A stretch of 64,000 nt of DNA from Azolla pinnata (Eukaryota > Streptophyta > Polypodiopsida > Salviniales > Salviniaceae). Shown here one piece after another: positions 9,899-21,800 of this stretch (positions within the stretch are counted from its first letter, which is position 1; each line of letters starts with the position of its first letter). The stretch covers positions 1-64,000 of the forward strand of contig JBBBWG010031975.1 in the NCBI GenBank assembly GCA_037176905.1, read 5' to 3'. The notes under the pieces were generated by a model. That model ran no database searches. It was not told the DNA's origin and worked only from the letters and a program-made list of their open reading frames with translations. The translations under genes and the position numbers were made by a program.

Positions 9899-11209
9899 CT
9901 ACTCCGTTTCATCATTGACATCTCGTTTGGATGGTGATGTTCGGAATATTTCTATACCCACATAGTCCATGTTTTTCTTCTGAGCTACAGCAGGTTTCCC
10001 GATGCGCACTCGAACATCCGTTATTTGCTTGAACGTATTGAAAATCTTATTAGCAACTGCATTTGCTAAGGCCTCCAAGAGGTTGAAATGGGGTCCTTCC
10101 ACAACTTCTTTGACTTCTCTGTTTGATGCGCCATACACCAAGACTTGTTCATATACAGTCAAAGATGGGTATAACAAAAATGTCGAGAAATTTTATATCA
10201 TGCCAGTTGTTCAAAATCGATTTACAGGAATTTCGTATCGAATTGACTATTTTTAACAATCTGTTACATCAGTGCTCATATACAATCAATTTGATACAGA
10301 TTTTTTTCAATAAAAATCTACAAAAAACTTCTCCTAAAATGCCTGTTTTTCAAATTTCTATTTACAGACAATTTCTGTCAAACTGCCAGTATTTCAAATT
10401 TTATTTATAAACACATTGTATCAAAATGCTATTTCTTCAAAATTTACTGACATCAAAATTGCCAGTTTTTCAAATTCTATTTACAGAAAACTTGTATAAA
10501 AAAGACAGTTTTTTAATTAATTTACATATTTTGTGTGGAAGTGACAGTTTTTTCTGAATTTATATTACTAGAATGTTACTAGCAATCAAATGGTGAATAC
10601 ATAACACATCTCCCACATTTGGGTTTTCTCCCAAATAGCTTTAAGATTCTGTTGGTTCTTAAGATGAAAACTCAAGGGCAATCGGGTCAAACGCAACCCC
10701 AAAGAGGTTCTGAACAATTTTTTCCTATTTTCCTGAATTCCTTGTAAGTAATGTTGTTAACTATAACCTCGGATACTCGAGTTGTGGGCACTGAGATAAT
10801 AAGTAAAAGAGTGGAAGTCCGAAATCTTTCTTGCACAAAACTACTTTTAAAGAATGAATGCAGTGTATTTCGTTTATTTACCTATATACAGCTGCATAGC
10901 TAACTGTATGGTCCAAATCATCTGTCCTTGAAGCTCTCCGCATATCCATCCATGCATCAACGTCCACTACGAATGGTTGTGGAAACCTCTTTTCATCATC
11001 GTTGACTCCATGAATAGCATTGAACTTTAAACCTCTCAAGACAAGCTTATCACCATAGCCACTACTATGCCTGGTTCAATCAAAACAGTCAAGAAAATTA
11101 AATGCTCCATCATTTCAAAATCTAGAATATTATGACCGAAGAGCACTCACTTTGGGAAGTTGTCACAATCATTCTCGAAACAGTCATCTTCTCCATTGAT
11201 TCCAGCCAT
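9899..11209 (-). CDS. FOLB: Dihydroneopterin aldolase (folate synthesis), 3 exons
   Basis: Exons on the minus strand are 11209-11151, 11070-10882 and 10118-9899; all junctions are GT-AG and phases close to 155 residues. The enzyme cleaves 7,8-dihydroneopterin to 6-hydroxymethyl-dihydropterin and glycolaldehyde in the cytosolic branch of folate synthesis. Family signatures run in order: DKLVLRGLKFNAIHGV (residues 27-42), FVVDVDAWMD, DDLDHTVSYAAVY and EVVEGPHFNLLE (Glu that binds the pterin ring), then VRIGKPAV, whose Lys aligns with the catalytic lysine. The first exon (MAGINGEDD) is short, acidic and has no targeting peptide, as expected for the cytosolic plant enzyme. Length is usual for plant FolB. 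The frame continues open upstream of exon 3 into the intron, which can mislead single-ORF calls. Confidence 0.95.
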
Positions 11210-11599
11210 AATTTCTATAACATAATGTAGGGTAAATGAGGATAAAAATGCATCATAAACAGGTGTTGCAAGTTTCCATGGTGATCTAGGGTAAACCAAT
11301 GACTAACAACTACTCTGCCTCGAATTATTGAAGCAAATATCCTCTTCCAAGAAGATTAATCCAAACAATACACCATCCCAATTCCGCTTTCACAAGCCCC
11401 CACAAGTTTTTAAGCTTCTGCGAAAATCAATCCGTAGCGAGAAGTTGCAAAATTGGGGATGCTGTCCGTTCTTTTTCTCCTTTTCTAGCTGGTATATGGC
11501 GATCATTGCTGATCATAAGGTGATAGTGGCGATGAGTGACGACCATGAACATGACAATCACCATCACCATCACCGAGGATAAGGTGTGGCTAAAACAGA

Positions 11600-11630
<31 letters not shown>

Positions 11631-11953
11631 AGAAGAAGAAGACACAAAGAGCAAGGAAGAAAGGAGAAACAAACAAGGGTAGAAGGGCTTACCACTGAAG
11701 CAGAGAGAGGGAGAACCAGAGTTGTGGAGCTTTGTAGGATGAAAAGCTGCGAGTGGGAGCAAAGACCCACCACAGGAAATGAAGAAAGAAGCTCGTTGGG
11801 CGTGATGGGCGATTGGGATCGAGGGAGAAGGTGAAGAAAGAAAGAACTGATGCTGCAGGGAAGGTCTGTGTTCTTCCCTGTCATTTGAGAGGTTGTTAGG
11901 ATGGGGGGTCCAATGAAGAAGAAGAAGTTATTGGACATGTATGTATCATCATC

Positions 11954-12268
11954 TGTGTTTTGGGATCAATCAATCTGCATTTGCATTTGTGTTTTGGATC
12001 GATCCGTTGACAAATCGATCGATCGATCGGCTACAAAACATCTTACCTACAAGCCTCTGCATCTGTGTTTCGGATCGATCGAATCAATCGAATCGATCGA
12101 CCGGTTTACGTACAGACCTCAGCATCTGCGTCTGCATCTGCATCTGTGTTTCGAATCGAATCGATCCATCCATTGATTGGTTACAAACATCTCTACCTAC
12201 AAACCTCCGCATCTGTGTTGTGGATCAATCCATCGATCGAATCGGTTACAAACATCTTACCTATTACA
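11954..12268. repeat. Tandem repeat of about 70-82 bp, GCATCTGTGTTT...ATCGAT type
   Basis: Four to five copies of a unit with GCATCTGTGTTTCGGATCGA, then an ATCGAT-rich part, then GGTTACAAACATCTTACCTA and CAAGCCTC. Copy starts near 11977, 12059, 12140 and 12209. Confidence 0.8.
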
Positions 12269-13261
12269 GGATCGATCCCACCCATAGTCTCTTTACCAGA
12301 GCTCAGCGATGCAGCGTTTTTTTACACATCTGAATTCTGCATCAGCATCATGTGGGTTCGAACCGTGCATTTTGCTCTAATTTGAGCAGGCGTAGTCCTC
12401 GTCGAAAACACAAAGCTCTCGAGCATTATGCGCTGCTAAGGCTCTCTAATGGGCATGCATACATGTTGCATATATAAAGTTAGTGGGAATGCAACCTATC
12501 ATCGTGTACTTACTACCTTGCATAACGTAAGCTTCGGAAAATGCACAGATTCGATGCACAACATGGACACGACAGCTGTTTTTATCTCGAACCAAATGTT
12601 TCTTGCGCACAAGCAAAATCCCAAACCGCATCCTTTTTGGCAGTCTTTTGCTGCTTTCGAAAGTTCGTTTCACATTTTCGACATCCCCCGAGGCATATAC
12701 AAACAAGCTTTCCGAGGCTTGTTTTTGGGCCAACCGGGCATTGCATTCACCTGTTTACTTGCAGCGCTTGATTCGCGGAGTTTGCAAACGTTAATCCGCC
12801 AAGCTGCCAAACAAATAGCAACATAATCGCGGAGAGTCGTCGCATACAATTAGGAATAGCATGCTAAAGCCTGAAAAACACAAATGCAAAGGATTTTGCC
12901 AGCAAAGTAGTCGAAATTTCGATTGCCGGCAAGTCCGGTAGCTTTCCAAAAGCTCTTGAATGACAATCAAAAGTCCAAAGCTAGTGGATTTTGACCACTT
13001 TTAACTTCATTTGCATTGAATGATTAGAAATGAAGAAGTCCCTTGTCCCCAAAATCACAGCCTTCAACCTGCAGTTGTTTCTCTCTGTTTTTGCTCAATT
13101 TGATGGAGAAATGGTGAGATTTGATGGTGAAATGGTGACCATTTTCTGAGTTGATTTGTAGGGTTTAGGGTTTCCATTTGTATAACTTGTAAATTGTATG
13201 TGGGTTGGTGTTACTATGCTCAGAAGAGCAATGTATGACACGTGCCTGTCAGTGGGGAGGC

Positions 13262-13460
13262 ATTTTTCTGCATGATTCTAGATCCACATGCCCAACAAGG
13301 CAGTGTTTGATTTTCCAATCTTTTCTGCATGATTCCACATCCAGATACCAAACAGGGCAGTGTTCGATTCCTTCCTTTTCAAACCTTTTTCTGCATGATT
13401 TTGGATCCAGATACCAAAACAAGGGAGTGCTTTTGATTCCTTCTTTTGCAATCTTTTTCT
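13262..13460. repeat. Tandem repeat of 57-65 bp upstream of the LysM gene
   Basis: Three and a half copies of TTTTTCTGCATGATTCNNGA followed by TCCAGATACCAAACAAGGCA and GTGTTTGATTCC, with starts near 13265, 13322, 13388 and 13450. The array stops 28 bp before the LysM start codon, so it is likely leader or core promoter. Confidence 0.8.
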
Positions 13461-13488
13461 GAGCAGAGGCAGGAGAGGATAGGCATCT

Positions 13489-14264
13489 ATGGCAGGGCCT
13501 CAATCTGGTAAGGATGATTTGGTGGCTAAGGCAGCTGGGCTTGTTGTGTTTGGGGGCGTGGCATGGAGCATCTACAAGTCTGTAGCTCCATTGATCCTTC
13601 TCAACTCCAAGGTCCCCCATGGCCAACCCTACCACATCCTCCAAGGAGACACACTCTTCTCCATTGCTCACAGCAACGGTGTAAGTACAAATTTCTGCTT
13701 CAGTTCCATGCCCTAGCTTTCTTGCTTGCTTGCTTGCTTGCTTGCTTTGCTTGCTTGCTTTGCTTTCTCTATCTTTCTCTTGCTTTCTTTCTTCCTTTCT
13801 TTCTTTCTCTTTGCTTTCTTGGCTCTTTTTATTTGCACAGAAAACATTGGCCACCATGTTTAGCCAGAGGCATGCATTTTGCTCGTTTGGAGTTCATCAA
13901 ATCACAGTTCTTTTCCTGTTTTACCACAAAACAGCTGACATCCTTGAGATTCCCCTGCGATCCTATGCACTTCAAATCCTTTAATGATAACCTCGTTTCA
14001 TGTTAGCTTTTTGGTTCCAGTTAAAATTGCTGGATTCTTTTGTATGTACAAGAAAGTGAGCAATTTGATATTCACGTTGCCGTTTTCTATGGAGGAAAAA
14101 GAACTCGTTAATTTCAGTGATTAGATTCCTATGACTTTCTAGTCATTTGACTTAGTCCCCGGAGTTATTTGATTGTATAGGTTTCCGTTGAAGCCATTAA
14201 AGCTGCCAATGACCTTCATGGAGATGACATTTATGCAGGGGATACCATTGTCATACCTAAATGA
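13489..14264 (+). CDS. Small membrane-anchored LysM-domain protein, 2 exons
   Basis: Exons 13489-13680 and 14181-14264 join in phase 0 at GGT|GTAAGT...TATAG|GTT and give 91 residues. Residues 15-38 (AAGLVVFGGVAWSIYKSVAP) form one likely membrane segment after a short polar N-terminus. Residues 48-91 are a single LysM module: YHILQGDTLFSIAHSNGVSV, then EAIKAAND, then IYAGDTIVIPK at the C-terminus. LysM modules bind N-acetylglucosamine polymers. Short single-LysM plant proteins of about this size are known (Arabidopsis At4g25433/At5g62150 type) but their role is not settled. There is no kinase or secretion-signal plus GPI arrangement, so it is not a classical chitin or Nod-factor receptor. Confidence 0.92.
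13716..13820. repeat. CTTG/CTTT microsatellite in the LysM intron
   Basis: Runs of CTTG (GCTTGCTTGCTTGCTTGCTT) grade into CTTT repeats within the first 140 bp of the intron. Confidence 0.85.
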
Positions 14265-15817
14265 AAATCGTTGTGGAAGGTATCATTTGAATCGATGAAG
14301 TTAGCATTCGAATTGTACACCAAATGTGTCGATAATTTGTAGAATGTAGCAGCAACTCAGGCACGTATGGAGATGAAATTATTCATGCTGCCAGGTTTTC
14401 AATATACATAGATAAGGTGCGAGTTTGTGCAGCTGTTTTAGCCTGCCGATTTTTTTCTTGCTTTGGAGATTCCCTAATTCAATCACGAGGCATGTAGAGG
14501 GAAGAATTCTGAGGAGTTTCACAGCTAATTTGAGAAAGCTTCATCTATATATGTAAACGGAATGTAAATGCAGTTTGTCCAACGGGAGTATCTTTGCACA
14601 TGATAAAATATTTTGGTATGCTTTCCTTCCGGATCATGATGCTATGAGTAGTTTCATTGCTTCATAGTTCAAGCAATCGTCAGGTTTGTTATATGATTAC
14701 CTGATTGGCAGAAGAATTATACTCTTTTCTGAACTACTGTTCAAGAAACTACTTGGTTTGTGGCCAGCTAAAAGGATTAATCCTTGTAATGACAGATGGA
14801 AGCTTCGAGCTATTATCTCAGGGTTGTTCACAAAGACTTCATATGTCATCTCAAAAACGAAGACTTTTGTATTAACCAATGCTTGTTGATCTAGTGGTGT
14901 CTTAAACATGGCAATCTGGAGACATAATCTAGATCCAAATTGAATTGGAATGGAATGTACAGCCCATGTTTCTAAGACATTTGGACAATTTATAAATGCT
15001 GTACCTACTAAGCAGACATTTTTCAATTGTTTCCTGTCAGCTGATGCATATGGTTGACTGTGTACAATTCAGGATTTTCGTCAGAGTTAGGGTTGCAAAA
15101 ACTGTAAAGATGCTGGAGTAACTAGACACATTTACAAGATCTAGTTGGCTGGATTAATGATTTAGATGCAATTTTACATGTGAGACAGCATCTGAACAAC
15201 GAGAGCTTGAAATGCTCGCACTATAATTTGAGCTTCATCCAAACCTAGACCATTTCATTAAGCACAAACAACATCACAGTATGGCTATAGAGCCTTTGGA
15301 TCACGTGTGCCCAAATGTAATAATAGAGCACCTTGTGTAGAACTTGTGTAATCTAATGATTGGCAACTTTCTGTTAGCAATCCATTTGATTCATGTCAGT
15401 TGATGATAGGAATAAATGCAGCGTTCAGCTGATGACATTAGGCTTCTGTATATGAAATGCAATGAACTTTACATCATTATGCAAAAAGTGAGCCAAACAC
15501 AGACATCCCCTTTTGAATATTTTACTTTCTCTAATCTCAGCAATTGGAACCATCTCTCCCTGAGGCTTGGGACTTCCTGATGCAATACAAGAATATTTGT
15601 ATTTACTTTACCAATGCTTATTTCAGTACAAGAATAGTGGTCTAAAAGCTCAGCTAAATACAATTTTGAGAACACATCAATCCTGAATAGATGGTTAGCT
15701 GATCTATTACCGTCCTCAGCTCAAGATTTTATATAAACAAATGGTACTGTGCATTAGAGGAGCCATATGTGATGGTAGTCAGCAATGTACATAAGTCTCA
15801 GTCCACGATATCGTTTT
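14265..15817. other. 3' flanks of converging genes, no gene seen
   Basis: Between the LysM stop and the RECQ5 stop. Includes the LysM 3' UTR and unique AT-rich DNA. No domain, tRNA or repeat of note recognised. Confidence 0.5.
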
Positions 15818-18800
15818 TCAGGGCGGGCTTCCTAAGATACTCTCAGCTGCCTCCTTGATGGTGTTGAAATCTATGTTTATGTGCCTCCCCCTGACATAAC
15901 GAAGAATTGATAAAGTACAACAAATATCAGCAATTGTTATATTCTCAGGACATATACAAGTGAGATCACTAAAAACAATCCAATCAATGTATATGTTATT
16001 TCAAGTTATCACAGCTATTACCAAAAATGATTCTGCGACCAACTTGTAGAAGGATAAGCAGGGCTTGAGATCCCATGGAAGACCCTTGCAATAGCTCTGC
16101 TGGTGAAATTTTGGGAAGAGTTGTTCTGTAAGAACACCTGCACAAAAAGCTACAAATTAAGTGGGCTCGAAGGAGAAAGGAAGAATGATAAACCACATAT
16201 TTACATTCAACCAGTGTGGCCCAAAAACTGACCCATAGATCTACGTAATTTCACTTTTGATGCAGATGCTAATAAATATGATGTATGGGGTTTGGACCAA
16301 AAACAGATGCAGAAAACCAATATACGACCTCACGTGTGTACTTCTAGTTTTCACATCAAGTACGACATTACTCCCATTGTGGAAATAAGAGCATAAAGGT
16401 AGTGTACCTTGATGTCAGCCTTCAAGAACGCACTGTACAGAATCATAAGAAATTATTGTTAGCTGCGAACATGTCATGCAAATATAATACAATGAAGAAA
16501 CTTTAATTTTATGTTGTGCACCTGTTATGCTTGACAATATCTGGGATACTGCACTGTGTGTATTCTTCTTCTGATTCGAAGTAACGTTCAACTGTCTCTT
16601 GCAAATAAGATTCAGATGAACCGACCTTCATTGCTAAGTTACTGGCAGTTTGATATATGAAATCTAATTTCTTCACCTGAAGAGCAAACATTAAATTCTA
16701 AATAGCATCTCCACACTGTTTTTAACTTAACTAGAAATATACACTATGAAAGTACCAAAATTTTGGGTCTTATAAATTCCCAGCTTAAAATGCAAACATT
16801 TCCTCCCTATTGTCGTGGTCAATGTTTAGTGAAGACGACTCAGGAGGCTTCATCCCAAGAATAAATATTTCAATTTTTAACACTAATAGACTTAGTCTAC
16901 ATTCTAGTAGACTCCAATATATTCGAAATAAACTTTTGATTGCGAATAATTCTTTTAAAGAAAACGGTTTTGTTTTTGTTAAACATTTTGTGCTTAGAGA
17001 TTTCAGGCGCTTACTAGCCTCATAAGCTCTATCCAGGATGAAAGTACACAATGAAGGTGTTTCTAATAGCCCAATATTTCCAAGGACGGTGCATAAATTT
17101 CTGAATAGCATTTCCAGCCTCTGTGTGAACTCAACTATTAGAAATTTACACAATGAAAGTAAAGAAATATTGGGCTCTTATAAACTTCCAGCTTAAAATG
17201 CAATCATCGATCCCTATTGTCATCTGGACTTGGACATCACATAGTTTACCTTTTGAAACTCCATTCTGGCAAATCTTGCACAGATTTCTGATGCCAACGC
17301 ATCCAAATCTGCAGGAACTTCGTGAATATGAAAGCATAATGCAGGATTCTTAAGAGTGAAGGAAATCTCTCCAGCTGTCTGTAGAAAAAGGAAAGATTTT
17401 CAAGGCTTAGTTGGCAATGGGTATAGAGAAGACTTTAAAAAAACAATAATCTCATCTAGGAAGAAAACCTGAAGCTGTTGGAGCTGCTGTTGTAAACTCT
17501 GCAGTTTCAGACCCATGTAGTTGGCTACAGATGGCAACTCAAAATTGTATTCCCCATGCTTTTCACGACTTCTGTTCACCAATGAAGAAGGAAAACTTGA
17601 CCCTTTAGGTAGAAACCGAATGTTATTACACGTAGCCAAGCATTTCTCACCGTAACACTTACTTTGTTAAAATTGCATCAACCAAGAGGCTATTTTTAGC
17701 CATTTGCAAGGGAGAACTCTGAGATTCATGCAAACAGAATCCATAATTAAGAATACCATGACATAGAAATATGCTAACTGAGATCTTGAATAATCATATA
17801 TAACCTTGTGAAACTGCAAGGTGCACATGGTTTTAAGCTCAGGAAGGACAGAGATGTATTTCCTATCAACTTCTAGGTATGACAATGTCGTTGCCATTAC
17901 CTGTAAACAAGGTTAGGCCAGAAAACATAAAAGACGTAAGTATTTGTTCATCCAGCAGAGTAACAACGCCAGTAACCATTTCAAACAACGATCCTGTATT
18001 CTTGACAGTACCTCCACTTTGAGATCTAAGTCCTTTGAGGCATGTTCAATCGGAATCGACTTTATGGTACTGGAAGAAATACCCAAAGTGGTTTCTAAGA
18101 AAATGTAGGATAACAGGCTTCTGATGGCTGATACATCAACATTCTCACTGAACAAAATCAATGGCAGAATATGAGTGCCTAAAACAAAAGCGTTTGTTAC
18201 TGAAAATGGTAAATAATAAGGCATATATAAACGAAAGAACCTGAAAGCCAAACTCCTTAATTTTAAGAAATTAGTATCATCAAGCAATAAGTGGCAATGG
18301 GCAGGAGTTCCATTGCGTCCTGCACGTCCCGTTTCCTATGAGTTAAAAGAGATATTTGCTCCATAAATGTAGTGGAAAGCAATTGTAGATTTATTGACAG
18401 AAAACAAATTCTCTACCTGCATATAATGTTCCAGACTGTTTGGTAGTCCATAGTGAATCACCTGGGCAAATCGAGTGACACAACTCAATACTTATTTTCA
18501 CAACAAAACCAGAAAACAATTCACACTGTATAAATAGTTGGATTATCAACCTCCTGAGCATGCATTGATTCAGGTAGTTTTAATAAGTATCGATAGATAG
18601 TATTGACAACTTACCACGCTGACATCACATTTATCAAGTCCAAGTCCAAAGGCAACAGTTGCAACAACCTACAAAAGCAGAAAGACAGGTATTCCTAACA
18701 AAATGAAAAACTCTATTGTATTGGTCATGTATTTTATAGGGTAAGAATTGGTTACCACACGTAATTTGTTACTGCAAAAATGCTCCTGTACGCGCTTTCT

Positions 18801-21800
18801 TTCTGCTGGATTCATCCCTCCATGATAGCTCTGTTTGAATACAATAATATCACTATTACCACATGTCTGAATATAAGACCACTGAGCATTATAAAAACTT
18901 GTGAAGGAAACTACCTTAGCATCAATTCCATTATCGTGCAGAACAAGGCTAAGATTTTCTGCTTCCATCTGCAATGAATATGCATGTAATTCAGCTGTAT
19001 ATTTCCTGAATAGATGATCACTAATGCATTGCAATGTATTTATCACATAGATGTTTTCAATGACTTCAGATAGAATGACTGATAGAACTTCCAAGAGCAC
19101 AATTCACCACCTGAAAATTACAGTATACAATAATGCTTCTTGCATCCTTGAATGGGGATCGTTGGAACAGCGACAGAAGATCCTTATGTCTGCAAGGTTC
19201 AAAATATTGTCATAAGTTCCTGTATGCAGATTGGAAATGAATAATCAGAAAGAAATAGAAATCAACATACCGGGTAGTACTACGGGATGCTGTGCATAGA
19301 AGGTTTTTCCTTACAGGAGAAACTTGGACCGTGTTGGTGGGTGGAATAGAGAGTGCGTCCATTATTGTTTCTATAGTTTTCTTGCTTGCAGTGGCTGTCA
19401 TAGCGAGTATACGGTTTAAATGTAGTTTCTGCTGTAGAATAATCCCAAGCCTATGATATGAGGGTCGGAAGTTGTGTGACCTGACACGTTCATCTTAAAA
19501 ACTTAATAGCAATTCTTCTAGAGAGGAAAAGAGGAATGCTTACAAGTACAAAAGAATCATGTACCATTCAGAGAGGCAGTGGGCTTCATCCACAACAGCT
19601 AGCGATATGCAAGGGAGGCTTTGCAACAGGCATAAAAATTCATCACACATGAAACGTTCAGGAGACACAAATAACACCTGATCCAACACATCACAATGAG
19701 GTAAGATGAAAGGAACCCCCGAGATTAAAGTATATCCATTATGAAGCCAGACTGACCTTTAATTGACCTGAACGTAGTCTGTCCAAATTTGATGCATACT
19801 CCCTTGGGGTCTGCATAATTAAGTAATAATTTAGCTCAAGAGCAGAAGTGTCAACTCAAGAACAAATTTCCCAAAAAGCTGATTACACATTCTCAAACAA
19901 GTGCGTGTACAATGCTTTGATATAATAATGATGACCTACAGTTCAATTGACATTACTTATTTGAAAACCTCCTTTAAACGTCATGCTAATGACCCTGATT
20001 TGGAAAGTTGACCATTAATGATCATAAATATATCCACTGCTTGCAATTGTTTCGGATAATGTATCTATACCCGATGCTTAGCTTAGAAACACATTTTGAT
20101 CTTCATACATGAAATCAAGGTTGAAATCCATGAAAATTTCCAAAGGTTGCTTGCACAAATGAATCTCAAGAGTTTTACACATGCAGCTAGTTATCCATAT
20201 AAAAGTTGAAGCCTTTGTGCAACCATCTTAAAACTGTATTCCAATTTTTTACATAATCAACCCAGATTCTGATATGATCCCTAGTATTGAGCTTCAAATA
20301 ATAAAGATAATTTTTGCACGTACCTGCGTTGAACTCAAAAAAGCTCCCTGAAGAAGTGAAGGAAGATGTTGAAGTTGATCAATCATAACAGCAATTAAGG
20401 GGCTGACAACCAAAGTTACACCAGGAAGAAGATATGCAGGTAACTAAAAACAAAACGGTTTGACTCCTGTCAGATCAGTATAGAAAAACATAAAGATATA
20501 TCAAAATTCCTCCAGTTCGAAGTAACCTGATAGCTTAACGACTTCCCAGCACCTGTAGGAAGCACAAGCATTGTAGATTCTCCTTTCAAAATGTGTTGAA
20601 TTGCTTCAATTTGTCCAGGCCTAAATGATTTGAAACCAAACACAGACCTTAGAACCTTCAAAAGATTATCATCCGTAGGATTTTGAATGGCTTCTATTGC
20701 ATAGTCAGGAATTGAACCATGAATATGGTCCATTCCTGTGAGTTCCTGTGTTGATTCTTTGATGGAGTTAGCAAGTTCATGAGTAGCGTTCTCCTCCAAA
20801 AGATTCCCATCCATGTCATAAACAGTTGTATCTTCAGCACATTGCTCAAATTCTTCTCCTTTGATAGCAGAATTGTACTTAGGTTTTCGTTTCCTGTAGG
20901 ATTTGAATTTGCATCGTTTAAATCTCTTTGAGTTCGCATTCATAAATTTGTGAGATTTGTAGCCTCCTTTACCAATATTAAGCTTCACGAAATTTTCCCT
21001 TGTGCCCAATCGCTTCCTGGTGTGAGGATACTTTGGTACCACATTCCAGTTAATGAACTCAACGGTGGAATTAAGCTTCTTACCAGTGCCCTTGGCTACT
21101 TTCTGAAGCGTGGTCTTATTAATGGGGCTATCCTCTTCCAAGATAGCTTCTCCAGACATAATGCTTTGTTTTGTATGTCTCTCTACAGACGCACTTCTTG
21201 ATTCCCTTGGTTTATCCATTTCACTAGGAGTGATGGATTCCTTGATCGCACGTTCAACCAATACAGATTTCTTTCCCGAAGTTGGTAAGCCTTTTGAGGA
21301 TAACATCTTTCTCAGCGAAACAACTGTCATTTCTTCTAGATACATTCGAAAAGAAGCCCCAGAGGCACTTTTCTGATAATCTAAGCTCGAATTGAGATTA
21401 TTTGTTACATCAAGTGTAGAAGATGATCTAGTGAATAACCTACCAGGGGTCTCATTAGATCTATCACCAACTTGGTCCTCAATCACATCTGACTTATTGA
21501 TTTCTTTCACATTCTCAGCGGTAGTTTCATGAAAAGATCGTTCACTCAAGGATCTCATGTTATCGCTTCCTTGTTCCTGTAAGCTAGAAATCATATCACC
21601 AGTACTTTGAATCTTACAACCAGCAGCTTCCATGAATTTAAACTCGTTTCTATTGAGATCACATGTGTCAGGTTCTTTTGGAAGAATCGTACTTGTAACT
21701 GGCTTCACTACATTTCTGAAAGATGAAACACGATTGAGAAAAAATCCTGCAGGTATTCTTTCAGCCTGAACATTCTCTTTGTCGAACTCTCCATGTTTCA

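Larger units (their letters stand above)
11210..13488. other. Divergent intergenic region between FOLB and the LysM gene
   Basis: Holds the leaders of two divergent genes. Seen: a CAC/CAT-rich stretch at 11562-11574, a GCA run (about 9 units) at 11602-11628, the ATCGAT-rich tandem repeat at 11954-12268, and a 57-65-bp tandem repeat at 13262-13460. Open frames of about 95-125 codons on both strands at 12446-12826 have no recognisable domain; I do not call a gene there. Confidence 0.5.

Noticed and set aside
12446-12826. Opposed open frames of 95 and 125 codons
   Set aside because: No recognisable domain, no splice context and no Kozak-like start. Kept as unassigned intergenic DNA.
13249-13857. 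202-codon minus-strand frame
   Set aside because: Antisense to the LysM gene; its repeated WYLD.ESCRK phrase comes from the tandem repeat at 13262-13460 and its Lys/Ser run from the CTTG/CTTT tract.
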